Assembly: GCF_021216675.1 (NCBI RefSeq)
Contig: NZ_CP086120.1
Coordinates: 3,346,501 to 3,410,500 of the forward strand
DNA length: 64,000 nucleotides
Source of the DNA: Streptomyces gobiensis
GTDB taxonomy: Bacteria > Actinomycetota > Actinomycetes > Streptomycetales > Streptomycetaceae
Reading direction: 5' to 3'
A model generated the notes under the pieces. The model had not been told where the DNA came from, made no database searches, and saw nothing but the letters and a program-made list of their open reading frames with translations. The number at the start of each line of letters is the position of its first letter. Within the stretch, counting starts at the first letter, position 1. This document shows positions 1 to 8,095 of this stretch, one piece after another. The translations under genes and the position numbers were made by a program.

Positions 1-1
1 C

Positions 2-331
2 ACTCCCGATGGGGAGTTCAGCCACACACCGGGGCGTCCTCCGGCCCGTACTCGGGAGGGCATCGCGGCCGAGCTGCACGCCTTCCACGAGCAGCGGTTC
101 GGGAACGACCCGGTGCGTCGCCGGCACTGGTTCAACATGATCAGGCTGGCGCCGGGGGAGGACGGCACCATCCGGTCCACCTTCTATGTCCTTGTAGTCA
201 CCAGCCGTCCCGGCGTGCGGGAGCCGGAGATCGCCCCGAGCTGTGTGGTCCACGATGTGCTGGTGGAGGAGGGCGGGGAGCTGTTCAACCGCAGCCGCCG
301 GGTCGACCACGACTATCTCGGTATCGGCTGA
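2..331 (+). CDS. SnoaL/NTF2-like small protein, C-terminal part (gene starts before the window)
   Basis: The frame is open from base 2 to the TGA at 329-331 with no start at the left edge, so only about 109 C-terminal residues are seen. The readable part contains RRHWFNMIRL, a run of beta-strand-like segments and VVHDVLVEEGGELFNRSRR before the end. This pattern is typical of the SnoaL_4/NTF2-like cone fold, the same fold as ring-hydroxylating dioxygenase beta subunits. Relatives in antibiotic clusters act as cyclases, hydroxylases or isomerases on polyketide intermediates, but many have no known reaction. It converges on the sugar 3-dehydratase gene with only 11 bp between them. An internal ATG at 137 also fits the frame, but the conserved residues before it argue for a longer protein. 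The family call is fairly safe; the reaction is unknown. Confidence 0.6.
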   Translation, partial: TPDGEFSHTPGRPPARTREGIAAELHAFHEQRFGNDPVRRRHWFNMIRLAPGEDGTIRSTFYVLVVTSRPGVREPEIAPSCVVHDVLVEEGGELFNRSRRVDHDYLGIG

Positions 332-342
332 CGGCACGCGTG

Positions 343-1728
343 TCAGGAGTTCTTGACGGCGAACTCCCGCAGTGATTCGGCCACGTAGTCGATCATCTCT
401 TCGGTGAGGCCCGGGTAGACGCCGGTCCAGAAGGTGTGCTCGGCGATGAGGTCGCTGTTCTCCAGCGTGCCGTGGATACGGCGCGGAACGCCGATGTAGG
501 CGGGGTGCCGGGTGAGGTTGCCCGCGAAGAACCGGCGGGTGCCGATCCGGCGGGACTCCAGGTGAGCCACCAGATCCTTGCGGGTGTAGCCCGCGTCGGG
601 CAGCACGGTCAGGCAGAAGCCGAACCAGCTGGGATCGCTGTCCGGGGTCGGCTCGGGCAGCAGCAGCCCCGGTACGCCGTCAAGTGCCTCCCGCATCCGC
701 TGCCAGTTGGCGCGGCGCGCGGTACCGAAGTCCGGGAGCTGGCGGAGCTGGCTCAGGCCCAGCGCGGCCTGCATATCGGTCGCCTTCAGGTTGTAGCCCA
801 CGTGCGAGAAGATGTACTTGTGGTCGTAGCCGTGCGGCAGGTCACCGAGCTGGTAGTCGAACCGCTTGAAACAGCGGTTGTCCTCGCCGGGCTCGCACCA
901 GCAGTCCCGCCCCCAGTCGCGCAGTGACTCCACGATCCGGGCGAGCACCAGATTGTCGGTGAGTACGCAACCGCCCTCGCCCATCGCGATGTGGTGGGCC
1001 GGATAGAAACTGACCGTGGCGATATCGCCGAACGAGCCGGTCGGCTGGCCCTGGTAGGTGGAGCCCACCGCGTCGCAGTTGTCCTCGATGAGGAAAAGGT
1101 CATGCTCCTCGGCGATCCGGGCGACATCGGCGGCGGCGAAGGGGTTGCCCAGCGCGTGGGCGATCATGATGGCCCTGGTGCGCGGGCCGATCGCGGCCTC
1201 GATGCGCTCCGGTGTGGTGTTGTACGTACCGAGTTCCACATCGACGAAGACCGGCACCAGACCGTTCTGGAGGATCGGGTTGACCGTGGTGGGGAAGCCC
1301 GCCGCCACAGTGATCACCTCATCGCCGGGCACCAGCCGGCGGTCCTCCAGCAGCGGGGAGGTGAAAGCGGACAGTGCCAGCAGATTGGCCGATGAACCGG
1401 AGTTGGTCAGATGGGCCTTGCGCAGCTTGAGGACCCGGGAGAACTCCCGCTCAAAGCGGCGGGTGCTGACCCCGGCGGCGATCCGCACGTCGAGTGCGGC
1501 CTCCACCAGAGCGGCGCGGTCCTCCGCGTCGAACACCGCGCCCGAAGGCCAGATGGGTGTCACTCCGGGGACGAACTCCCCGCGGACACCGCCATGGTGG
1601 TCCTCACCCATGCCATGGTAAGCCCGGACCTGGTCCAGGATATGAGCTTTTGCCTGGCTCGCGCTCTGGCTCGCGCTCTGACTCGCGCTCTGACTTGCGC
1701 TCTGACTCGCGCTCTGGGTAGTGCTCAC
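343..1728 (-). CDS. NDP-4-keto-6-deoxyhexose 3-dehydratase (SpnQ/UrdQ/E1 type)
   Basis: A 461-residue PLP-fold enzyme that removes the C3 hydroxyl of a nucleotide-activated 4-keto sugar, with electrons passed through an iron-sulfur centre. [13 protein letters not shown] carries His where aminotransferases have the PLP lysine, the hallmark of E1/ColD/SpnQ dehydratases. The cysteines in [12 protein letters not shown] match the [2Fe-2S] ligands of E1-like members. HALGNPF and [10 protein letters not shown] are also typical. GTG at 1728 is chosen because GGAGG lies five bases upstream and the GTGA overlaps the stop of the 3-ketoreductase gene; an in-frame start at 1767 has no such support. The N-terminus holds five QSAS repeats coded by a 12-bp tandem repeat. 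It is the last gene of a three-gene group (2,3-dehydratase, 3-ketoreductase, 3-dehydratase). Confidence 0.88.
   Translation of the reverse strand: MSTTQSASQSASQSASQSASQSASQAKAHILDQVRAYHGMGEDHHGGVRGEFVPGVTPIWPSGAVFDAEDRAALVEAALDVRIAAGVSTRRFEREFSRVLKLRKAHLTNSGSSANLLALSAFTSPLLEDRRLVPGDEVITVAAGFPTTVNPILQNGLVPVFVDVELGTYNTTPERIEAAIGPRTRAIMIAHALGNPFAAADVARIAEEHDLFLIEDNCDAVGSTYQGQPTGSFGDIATVSFYPAHHIAMGEGGCVLTDNLVLARIVESLRDWGRDCWCEPGEDNRCFKRFDYQLGDLPHGYDHKYIFSHVGYNLKATDMQAALGLSQLRQLPDFGTARRANWQRMREALDGVPGLLLPEPTPDSDPSWFGFCLTVLPDAGYTRKDLVAHLESRRIGTRRFFAGNLTRHPAYIGVPRRIHGTLENSDLIAEHTFWTGVYPGLTEEMIDYVAESLREFAVKNS
1657..1716. repeat. Five 12-bp tandem repeats inside the 3-dehydratase gene
   Basis: Five adjacent 12-bp units close to GCTCGCGCTCTG lie at 1657-1668, 1669-1680, 1681-1692, 1693-1704 and 1705-1716, differing mainly at the first base and once at position 4. 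On the minus strand they encode QSAS repeats just after the start codon. Unit length is a multiple of three, so copy changes would not break the frame. Confidence 0.9.
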
Positions 1729-2705
1729 TTCTGCCTCCACGGAGCATGCAACGGGATGCCGGCGCACCGGCGGATCGCGGCGATCAGGTGTGCCTGGCGC
1801 ACGATCGCGGGGTCGGCCGTGGTGTCCTTCTCCAGCACGGCACGTACGAACGCGGCGACGGACGCTCCGACCTGGTCCTCGGCGGCGAGGACGAGCCGTT
1901 CGGTCCCGCCGCGGTCGAGGCGTACCACGGGGCGGTGGTCGGCCGGCGGGGTGAAGGCGTGGTCGAGACGGAGCCGTCCCGCGCTGCCGTACAGCTCGTA
2001 GCCGGAGGCGTAGTGGTGATCCATCCCGAAGGTGAGCTGGGCGGTCACCCCGTCCTCACGGCTGAGGAGTGCGGTGCCGGCCAGGTCGACACCTGTGGCC
2101 TGGTCGTGCCGCAGCCGGGCGCCGACCACCCCCAGCCCGTCGCCGAGCAGCAGCTGGGCGGCGCGCACCGGATAGCCGCCGACATCGAGCAGGGCGCCAC
2201 CGCCAAGGTCCGGCCGCAGCCTGATGTCGTCCGGTGGGCGCGGGGGGATGGCGAACACGGCGGTCATGGTGTGCGGGTCACCGATGGCCCCGTCCTGGAG
2301 GAGTTCCCGTACCCGCCGGTGCTGGCCGTGCCGTACGAACATGAAGTTCTCCCGGAGCACCAGCCCGGACGACTCGGCGAGGGCGACCAGTTCCGCGGTG
2401 CGCGCCGGGTCGTCGGTGAGCGGTTTCTCGGCGAGGACGTGTTTGCCGTGGCGCAGCGCCCGCTCCACCCACTCCGCGTGCAGGGCGGGCGGCAGCGGTA
2501 CGTAGACGGCGTCGATGTCGTCGCGGCGCAGCAGGTCCTCGTACCCTCCGGCCGCCGCCGTCCCGAAGGTGTCCGCGACCCGCTGAGCGGTGGCACGGTC
2601 CCGAGCGGCGACCGCGGCCAGCCTGACACCGTCAGTGGCGGCCACGGCGGGCAGCACGCGGCGCAGGGCGATATCGGCGCAGCCGATCAGTCCGAGCCGG
2701 ATCAT
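1725..2705 (-). CDS. NDP-hexose 3-ketoreductase (Gfo/Idh/MocA family; SpnN/UrdT/KijD10-like)
   Basis: A 326-residue NADPH-dependent oxidoreductase. The N-terminal Rossmann motif is [22 protein letters not shown] carries the Lys of the family's EKP motif, and [13 protein letters not shown] begins the C-terminal beta-sheet domain. In deoxysugar pathways such enzymes reduce the unstable 3,4-diketo product of the 2,3-dehydratase to a 2,6-dideoxy-4-keto sugar. The neighbours support this: the upstream gene is the 2,3-dehydratase (ATGA overlap at 2702-2705) and the downstream gene is the 3-dehydratase (GTGA overlap at 1725-1728), so all three are probably translationally coupled. The start at 2705 is fixed by the overlap and the family's MIRLGLIG N-terminus. 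The long antisense frame over this gene is an artefact of GC-rich codon use. Confidence 0.88.
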   Translation of the reverse strand: MIRLGLIGCADIALRRVLPAVAATDGVRLAAVAARDRATAQRVADTFGTAAAGGYEDLLRRDDIDAVYVPLPPALHAEWVERALRHGKHVLAEKPLTDDPARTAELVALAESSGLVLRENFMFVRHGQHRRVRELLQDGAIGDPHTMTAVFAIPPRPPDDIRLRPDLGGGALLDVGGYPVRAAQLLLGDGLGVVGARLRHDQATGVDLAGTALLSREDGVTAQLTFGMDHHYASGYELYGSAGRLRLDHAFTPPADHRPVVRLDRGGTERLVLAAEDQVGASVAAFVRAVLEKDTTADPAIVRQAHLIAAIRRCAGIPLHAPWRQK

Positions 2706-4093
2706 GGCATCAGCCGCAGACAGGCCAGCAGATTGCGGGCCTCGACATTGACGTGGCTGCCGTGGCGGGCCATCGCGGACAGCTGCCGTACGGTCATCCA
2801 GATGTAGCCGGGCCCGGCGTCCAGTGGCGCGTCGTCCCCGGCCTCCACCAACAGGTAGCGGTTCTCGGCGTGGTAGAACCGGCCGCCTTCCTCGGAGTGC
2901 ACTACATCGAAATGGATCTGCTCGTTGGGGGCGGACAACACCAGGTTCAGGAAGTCCGGCTGACGGCTCTTTGGCAGATGCAGATAGTTGTCCGGGACGC
3001 ACTGCACGGTGGGGCCCATCTCGACCACATCGAGCGTACCCGCTTCGGTATGTGCCTTGACCAGCAGATGGAGCACCCCGTCGAGCCGCCTGGCCACGAA
3101 CGCGATGACACCCCGGCCGCTGGGCTGAATCATCGGCTGGGACCAGCGGGCCACCTCTCGGCTGCCGGCCTCCACATCGACGCCCAGCACCGAGAACCAT
3201 CTGCCGCTCTCATGGCTGATCCGGTCAGCGCCGCACACCCAGCCCTTGGTCTCATTGAGCGCGATGGCCCTGCGGTCCAGCTGGTGCGAGGCTTTGGCCT
3301 CGGTGAACCAGCTGAGCAGTTCGGCGTCGGTGTGCCTGGCCCGGTCGGTGCTCGCGGACAGCGTGAGGGCTTCGCGTGCGGACCCTGGCGCGGGCGGTCG
3401 GCCACCGGCCTCAGGCCAGCCGGCCAGCACCGTGCGCGCGTCCATGTTGATCACGTTGTCCAGCATCAGCAGCTCGCCGATCTGGCCGGCGGTCAGCCAG
3501 CAGAAGCGGTCCAGCACCGGGACGTCTTCGGTCACCTCGACGATCATGTTGCGGTTGCGCTTGTGCAGAAACCACGAGCCCTGCTCGGACTGGAGCGCGT
3601 CAAAGACGATCCGTCCGCGCCGCGGGGCGAGAAAGTGCTCCAGGTAGGGCACCGAGCCGCCCCGGTGCAGCCGGGTGTAGTTGCTGCGGGTGGCCTGCAC
3701 GGTCGGTGAGAGCTGCAGAACATTGATATTGCCCGGCTCCATCTTGGCCTGCATCAGGAAGTGCGGCACACCGGCGAAGCGTTTGACCAGGATGCCGAGG
3801 ATGCCCGACTCCGGCTGGTCGATGATGGGCTGCTGCCAGGATTCGGTCTCCCGGTTGTCGGTCCTGACCTCCAGACCGTCGATGGAGAAGAACCCTCCCG
3901 TGCGGTGGCGCAGGGTGCCCCGGTCAGGGTCACGGATCCAGCCGTCCAGGCCGTCCAGCGGCGCGGGGATGACCCGGTAGTGGTGTGCCGTTCTCTGCTC
4001 GGCGAACCAGTCGGTGAACTCCGCTGTTTGACGGAACACGGTCGGGCCTCCGGTGATCACAAGTCGCAAGGGACCGGAGCAGCTTCTCCCCAC
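2702..4093 (-). CDS. NDP-4-keto-6-deoxyhexose 2,3-dehydratase (SpnO/UrdS/TylX3-like)
   Basis: About 463 residues in two homologous halves. Each half has a DW/SW-x-F/T-E segment followed by a conserved block (LGILVKRFAGVPHFLMQAK in the first, VIAFVARRLDGVLHLLVKA in the second). This duplicated layout is characteristic of the TDP-4-keto-6-deoxyglucose 2,3-dehydratase family, which catalyses C2 deoxygenation in deoxysugar biosynthesis. It is first in the 2,3-dehydratase / 3-ketoreductase / 3-dehydratase group. The start is uncertain: GTG at 4093 has AGGG nine bases upstream, while GTG at 4060 gives 452 residues but lacks a visible ribosome site. The gene runs divergently from the MDR oxidoreductase at 4274, so the space between them should hold two promoters. 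Confidence 0.88.
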   Translation of the reverse strand: MGRSCSGPLRLVITGGPTVFRQTAEFTDWFAEQRTAHHYRVIPAPLDGLDGWIRDPDRGTLRHRTGGFFSIDGLEVRTDNRETESWQQPIIDQPESGILGILVKRFAGVPHFLMQAKMEPGNINVLQLSPTVQATRSNYTRLHRGGSVPYLEHFLAPRRGRIVFDALQSEQGSWFLHKRNRNMIVEVTEDVPVLDRFCWLTAGQIGELLMLDNVINMDARTVLAGWPEAGGRPPAPGSAREALTLSASTDRARHTDAELLSWFTEAKASHQLDRRAIALNETKGWVCGADRISHESGRWFSVLGVDVEAGSREVARWSQPMIQPSGRGVIAFVARRLDGVLHLLVKAHTEAGTLDVVEMGPTVQCVPDNYLHLPKSRQPDFLNLVLSAPNEQIHFDVVHSEEGGRFYHAENRYLLVEAGDDAPLDAGPGYIWMTVRQLSAMARHGSHVNVEARNLLACLRLMP

Positions 4094-4273
4094 GCTCTCG
4101 AACCCTGACCGACGCGACGCTGGAGAACGGCTGGAGCGGCGGGGGAGGCACCACAGGATACTTCGTGACCTGGCACACACTCCCTAATTCCCTTGACTTG
4201 AAGCGCAGTTGAGCTTGCAGGATGGCGTAGACCACACATTGACTCCCGCACATTGACTCCTGGAGGTAAGACC
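4094..4273. promoter_or_regulatory. Divergent promoter region with a 12-bp direct repeat
   Basis: This gap separates the sugar 2,3-dehydratase (minus) from the MDR oxidoreductase (plus). CACATTGACTCC occurs twice, at 4235-4246 and 4249-4260, a 14-bp period, directly before the GGAGG ribosome site of the plus-strand gene. The repeat could be an operator or a recent slippage product. No clear -10/-35 pair can be assigned by eye. Confidence 0.5.
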
Positions 4274-5188
4274 ATGAAAGCTGCTGCTTTCCGCGCGTTC
4301 GGTGGACCTGAGGTCATGGAAGTTGTCGAGATCGCGACGCCGACGCCTGCCCCCGGGCAGCTCCGGGTACGGGTCAGGGCGGCGGGCGCGCAGGCCTACG
4401 ACTGCGCGGTGCGCGAGGGATGGACCCCGCCTGGCCAGACGCTCTCCTTCCCGCAGGTGGTCGGGAACGACTTCGCCGGAATCGTCGACGCGGTGGGCGA
4501 CGGCGTCACCGGCTTCGCGGTCGGCGACGAAGTCCTGGGCTGGGCCCTGCTGTCCTGCTACGCCGAATATCTGGTGGTCCCCGCCGAGCAGGCCGTGGCG
4601 AAGCCCGCCGCCATGTCCTGGGAGGCCGCTGGCGCCTTCTCCGCCTCCGCGCAGACCGCGCACACCGCGCTTCAGGCGCTGCATGTCGGGCGGGGTGACA
4701 CGGTCCTCGTTCATGCCGCGGCCGGCGGGGTCGGCACGGTGGCCGTACAGCTGGCGAAGGAGTGGGGCGCGACCGTGATCGGCACGGCCTCTCCGCGCAA
4801 CCATGACTATCTGCGCTCGCTGGGCGCGGTGCCGGTGGCGTACGGGCCGGGCCTGGTGGACCGGGTACGCGAGCTGGCACCGGGCGGAGTCTCGGCCGCC
4901 CTGGACGCGGTTGGCGGAGGGGCCGCACTGGATGCCTCGGTGGCACTGGTCGAGAACCGGGAACGGATCGGCACCCTGGTGGACTTCGACCGCGTCGAGG
5001 AACTCGGCGTACAGGCGATCTTCAGCCAGCGGTCGGCGGAGCGGCTTGCCGAACTGACCGCGCTGTACGACGAGAAGAAACTGCGCATTGAGATCTCGAA
5101 GAGCTTCCCCTTGGACCAGGCGGCGGACGCGCACCGCGAGGTCGAGACCGGCCATGTCCGCGGCAAGGTCGTTCTCACCATCGGCTGA
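4274..5188 (+). CDS. Zinc-free MDR-family NAD(P)-dependent oxidoreductase (quinone/enoyl reductase type)
   Basis: A 304-residue medium-chain dehydrogenase/reductase. The N-terminal GroES-like domain runs to about residue 125, followed by the nucleotide-binding motif AAAGGVGTVAVQLA and an extended C-terminal half. The structural-zinc cysteines of alcohol dehydrogenases are absent, placing it with quinone oxidoreductase/enoyl reductase-like members. ATG 4274 is chosen because GGAGG lies eight bases upstream and the protein then begins MKAAAFRAFGGPEV, as relatives do. A FrnE/DsbA-like gene follows 62 bp downstream on the same strand, probably co-transcribed. Such proteins in antibiotic clusters reduce quinone or enone intermediates, but the substrate cannot be read here. 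Confidence 0.82.
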   Translation: MKAAAFRAFGGPEVMEVVEIATPTPAPGQLRVRVRAAGAQAYDCAVREGWTPPGQTLSFPQVVGNDFAGIVDAVGDGVTGFAVGDEVLGWALLSCYAEYLVVPAEQAVAKPAAMSWEAAGAFSASAQTAHTALQALHVGRGDTVLVHAAAGGVGTVAVQLAKEWGATVIGTASPRNHDYLRSLGAVPVAYGPGLVDRVRELAPGGVSAALDAVGGGAALDASVALVENRERIGTLVDFDRVEELGVQAIFSQRSAERLAELTALYDEKKLRIEISKSFPLDQAADAHREVETGHVRGKVVLTIG

Positions 5189-5250
5189 ACCACGTAGCGG
5201 ACGCACCCCACGCACCCCACGTACCCGACGTGTTCAAGGAAGGATGACCT

Positions 5251-5895
5251 GTGCAGATCGAGATCTGGTCCGACATTCTGTGTCCCTGGTGCTACATCGG
5301 CAGGAGCCGCATCACCAAGGCCCTTGCCGAGTTCGGTTACCGCGACGAAGTCGAGGTGACCTGGCGCAGCTTCGAGCTGGCCCCCGACGACGGTGCTGAG
5401 CCCGGACCGACCGCCAAGGAGGCCATGGCCGGGTGGATGGACCCGGGGAAGGTCGACGCCCGCGTAGAGCTGATCAGTTCGGAAGGGACCAGGGAAGGTC
5501 TGGTCATCCGGCCGGATCTGTCCCGGCCCGTCGGCACTTTAGACGCCCACCGGCTGCTCCATCTCGCCGCCGGCCAGGAGCGCGGCGGGGAGGCCGTCGA
5601 CGCGCTGCTGGAGCAGCTCTTCTTCGCTTACCACACCGAAGCGCGGAACATCGCCGAGCATGGTGTGCTGCTCGACCTCGCCGACCGGGCCGGCCTGGAT
5701 GTCCCTGAGGCGAAGGCTGTTCTAGCCGGTGACCGCTACGCCGACGCGGTCAGGGCCGACGAGCGGCGGGGCCGCTCGCTCGGCGTGTCCGGGGTCCCCT
5801 CGGTCGTCATCGACGGCAGACCGCCGGTCTCCGGTGTGCTGCCGCCGGAAGAGCTGGTGCGCCATCTCCACGACGCCCGGCGAGCGGGCGCCTAG
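5251..5895 (+). CDS. DsbA-family oxidoreductase, FrnE type
   Basis: A 214-residue cytosolic thioredoxin-fold protein with the CPWC redox motif at residues 11-14 (WSDILCPWCYIG) and a C-terminal GVSGVPSVVIDGR segment holding the cis-Pro loop. There is no signal peptide. The FrnE subgroup is named after a frenolicin cluster gene and is common in Streptomyces natural-product loci, where its exact role is unclear. Possibilities are thiol-disulfide exchange or 2-hydroxychromene-2-carboxylate isomerase-like chemistry. GTG 5251 follows a purine-rich AAGGAAGGA site. It is probably in one transcript with the preceding MDR gene. The IS element begins 43 bp after its stop. Confidence 0.85.
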   Translation: MQIEIWSDILCPWCYIGRSRITKALAEFGYRDEVEVTWRSFELAPDDGAEPGPTAKEAMAGWMDPGKVDARVELISSEGTREGLVIRPDLSRPVGTLDAHRLLHLAAGQERGGEAVDALLEQLFFAYHTEARNIAEHGVLLDLADRAGLDVPEAKAVLAGDRYADAVRADERRGRSLGVSGVPSVVIDGRPPVSGVLPPEELVRHLHDARRAGA

Positions 5896-5953
5896 CCAGC
5901 GCCTGTCCGGCGGGGCTTTCCCCGATCCCTCCCCCTAGGCCGTTTCTTTTGGA

Positions 5954-6469
5954 TCACCTCGCTGACCAGATGAAGATGGCGGCGAGGTGGAGTCCGGCGA
6001 GGTAGATGGTGGCGGTCTTGTCGTAGCGGGTGGCCAGGCCGCGCCATTGCTTGAGTCTGTTGATGCAGCGCTCGACCGTGTTGCGCCGCTTGTAGGCGTC
6101 GCGGTCGAAGGCTGGTGGTCTGCCGCCGCGGCTGCCGCGGCGTTTGCGGTTGGCGGCCTGGTCGGCGGGCTGCGGGATCACGGCCCGGATCCCGCGCCGA
6201 CGGAGATGGGTCCGGATCGCGCGGGATGAGTAGGCCTTGTCGGCCAGGATCACGTCCGGCGTGATCCTGGGCCGGCCGATTGGCCGGGGCACCCGTAAGC
6301 GGGCCATGACCTCGGGGAATGCGGGTGCGTCACCTGCCTGGCCAGGCGTGATGACGAAGGCCAGGGGCCGGCAGTGGCTGTCCGCGGCGAGGTGGATCTT
6401 GGTGGTCAGTCCGCCGCGGGAGCGTCCGAGGGCATGGTCGTCCGGCTCGCCGGCCGGGGCCCCTTTTGA
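5954..6469 (-). CDS. IS5-family transposase, ORF B (C-terminal DDE part, made by -1 frameshift)
   Basis: The minus-1 frame continues the transposase with RSRGGLTTKIHLAADS, the second catalytic Asp in VILADKAYSSRAIR and the final Glu in RRNTVERCINRLKQWRGLA, ending FIWSAR. Together with ORF A the DDE set is complete, so the element may be active. There is no credible independent start. The frame should be read from the AAAGGGG slippery heptamer in ORF A, so the right boundary given here is the frameshift region and not a start codon. Confidence 0.85.
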   Translation of the reverse strand, partial: SKGAPAGEPDDHALGRSRGGLTTKIHLAADSHCRPLAFVITPGQAGDAPAFPEVMARLRVPRPIGRPRITPDVILADKAYSSRAIRTHLRRRGIRAVIPQPADQAANRKRRGSRGGRPPAFDRDAYKRRNTVERCINRLKQWRGLATRYDKTATIYLAGLHLAAIFIWSAR

Positions 6470-6798
6470 CGGGCCCCGGCGGCGTGCTGGTGGGCTCGGA
6501 CGATGGTGGAGTCGACCGCGACGACCCAGTCGAGGTCGCCTTCGGCGTCGGCCTGGGCGAGCAGGGCGGTGAAGACCTTCTCCCAGGTGCCGTCGGCGGC
6601 CCACTTCCGCAGGCGGTTGTGGGCGCCCTTCCACGACCCGAAGTGCTCGGGCAGGTCCATCCACGGTGTCCCGGTGCGGTACTTGAACGCGATCGCGTCG
6701 ATCACCTGCCGGTGATCACGCCACCGTCCGCCCCGCTTCGGAGTCCGGTCCGGCAACAACGGCTCGATCCGTGCCCACTGGGCATCAGTCAACGACAC
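6406..6798 (-). CDS. IS5-family transposase, ORF A (N-terminal part)
   Basis: 130 residues beginning MSLTDAQWARIEPLLP, the usual N-terminal DNA-binding start of this IS group, and running into the DDE domain with VDSTIVRAHQHAAGAR. The first catalytic Asp is in VVAVDSTIV. The zero frame stops at 6406. The minus-strand heptamer AAAGGGG (complement at 6460-6466), read as A AAG GGG, is a canonical -1 slippery site and would join this frame to ORF B to give a full-length transposase. Confidence 0.88.
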   Translation of the reverse strand: MSLTDAQWARIEPLLPDRTPKRGGRWRDHRQVIDAIAFKYRTGTPWMDLPEHFGSWKGAHNRLRKWAADGTWEKVFTALLAQADAEGDLDWVVAVDSTIVRAHQHAAGARQKGPRPASRTTMPSDAPAAD

Positions 6799-6839
6799 AC
6801 ATCAACCAACGATCAGATGATCCGAAGGAAACGGCCTAG

Positions 6840-7130
6840 CCCTGGCGGGCTGGGAGGTGCCCCCACCTTCCCGAAAACTAGGGGCTTCGCCCCCAGACCC
6901 CGAGTGTTGTGGGCAGTCGTTCCGCAGGGCGTGGGGGCACCTCCTGGGGGCACCCCCAGCGTTAGCTGGGGGAGTTAGCTGGGGGAGGGTGGGCACAACA
7001 CGGCCTGCACCCGACAACCAACCGGGGCCCGGGGCGGCAGCCCCGGTTTCGGGAAGGGGCGGGAATCGGGGATACCCTCCACCCCGAAGCGGGGTGGCTG
7101 CGCGGGCCGCGCCCAGCAACAGGGCGGGCC
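6840..7130. repeat. GC-rich interspersed repeat, copy A, with nested hairpins
   Basis: A non-coding stretch built of inverted repeats. GTGTTGTG (6904-6911) and CACAACAC (6994-7001) bracket a core containing GGCAGTCGTTCCGCAGGGCG. Within it GTTAGCTGGGGGA is duplicated (6961-6984). The same outer arms, core and trailing CGGGAAGGGGCGGG occur at 29,007-29,150. The copies look like one family of intergenic elements found in Streptomyces genomes, perhaps working as hairpins at transcript ends. No gene is visible here; an open frame from 7132 into the next gene is not supported by a ribosome site. Confidence 0.7.
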
Positions 7131-7362
7131 GGTGAGCCCGCGCTGGCGGTCGGGGCCCGGGGCGAAGCCCCGCCACGCGGCGGAGCCGCATATCGGTACA
7201 GCCGGAAAGGGGCGGGACAGGGACGAATCCCTCCCCAGCGGTGGCTGGGGGTGGCTTTTCGGCCGCCTCGGCTGGATCAGTTCTCCACACATCTTCGAGC
7301 CGCTGTGCCCATCGTGTCCTCGGCGTTCGACGCCAGACACAGTGCAAGGAAAGGGCAGAGAA

Positions 7363-8034
7363 GTGCACAAGAAGTGGAAGCCCATCACAGCCACGATCGT
7401 CTCGCTGGGGTTCGCTGTCACGGGGGTCGTGTGCGCGGCTGGACCGTCCGTCGCGGAGAGTGCGGAGAGTACGGCCATGGGCCACGCCACCGCGAAGACG
7501 GTCACCGTCGACTACAACTGCCGGTCCCGCTATGAGGGCGAGTGGTTCCCGGTCACCTACACCAAGGACTTCACCACCTCCGCGCCGGCCACCGTGCGCA
7601 AGGGACAGATGTACAACGTCACCTTTGACCCGTCGCCCATCAAGGCGCTCCCGGAGTTCAACAAGATGCTCACCGACCTGACGGTGGCCTACAAGGTCCC
7701 GAAGGAGGCCAGGGTGCTCGGCTACCGCCTCACCGGCGGCAGCAACCTGGGCGATGCCAGGGTGCGGGTACAGCGCACCGGCAATGAGTTCACCATCACG
7801 TCCGACGGGAAGTTCCGTGGCGGTACCGAGTTCGACCTGCCAAACCTGGTGGTGAAGCTCCAGGCGAGCGCACCCCGGGGCACTCGCCTCACCACCGGGG
7901 CGGGCGGTTCGAGCTTTGAGCGCCCGCAGTTCGGCTGGCTCCGGCAGCACCCCGAAAACTCCCAGTGGGACCCGTTCCAGTGCTATGAGAAGCCGGAGGC
8001 ACCCCAGACGTTCTCCACCACGACCGTGCGCTGA
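7363..8034 (+). CDS. Secreted protein of unknown function
   Basis: 223 residues. GTG 7363 gives VHKKWKP followed by a hydrophobic stretch (ITATIVSLGFAVTGVVCAA) and an Ala-Ser-rich cleavage region: a clear Sec signal peptide. The mature part begins near TVTVDYNCRSRYEG and is mostly beta-strand-like, with two cysteines (YNC, QCYEKP) that could pair after export. I do not recognise the domain; the layout resembles small secreted beta-sandwich proteins of actinomycetes. An AAGGA lies about 12 bases before the chosen start. The frame stays open upstream to 7132, but that part is repeat sequence. It converges on the glycosyltransferase gene across a strong hairpin terminator. Confidence 0.7.
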   Translation: MHKKWKPITATIVSLGFAVTGVVCAAGPSVAESAESTAMGHATAKTVTVDYNCRSRYEGEWFPVTYTKDFTTSAPATVRKGQMYNVTFDPSPIKALPEFNKMLTDLTVAYKVPKEARVLGYRLTGGSNLGDARVRVQRTGNEFTITSDGKFRGGTEFDLPNLVVKLQASAPRGTRLTTGAGGSSFERPQFGWLRQHPENSQWDPFQCYEKPEAPQTFSTTTVR

Positions 8035-8052
8035 CGGCTGGATCCGTAACCG

Positions 8053-8088
8053 CGAGGGCCGCCGGACCGAGAGGTCCGGCGGCCCTCG
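8053..8088. terminator. Strong bidirectional hairpin terminator
   Basis: A perfect 16-bp stem (8053-8068 with 8073-8088) closed by a GAGA loop lies between the convergent stops of the secreted protein (8034) and the glycosyltransferase-like gene (8096). Its position and symmetry suit termination in both directions. Confidence 0.85.
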
Positions 8089-8095
8089 CCGTAGC

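Larger units (their letters stand above)
5939..6835 (-). mobile_element. IS5-family insertion sequence, apparently complete, with CTAG target duplication
   Basis: An 897-bp element bounded by imperfect inverted repeats of about 18 bp (left GCCGTTTCTTTTGGATCA, right end the complement of TGATCCGAAGGAAACGGC). CTAG is present directly outside both ends (5935-5938 and 6836-6839), as expected of a 4-bp target duplication. Two overlapping minus-strand frames code the transposase. The element sits between the FrnE gene and a GC-rich repeat zone and disrupts no recognisable gene. A truncated relative lies at 49583. Confidence 0.9.

Noticed and set aside
4235..4260. SARP-type binding site interpretation of the direct repeat
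   Set aside because: SARP heptamers usually recur at 11 or 22 bp; this repeat has a 14-bp period and no TCGAG-type core.
7132..7362. An N-terminal extension of the secreted protein
   Set aside because: The extension translates repeat sequence and would bury the signal peptide; GTG 7363 explains the gene better.
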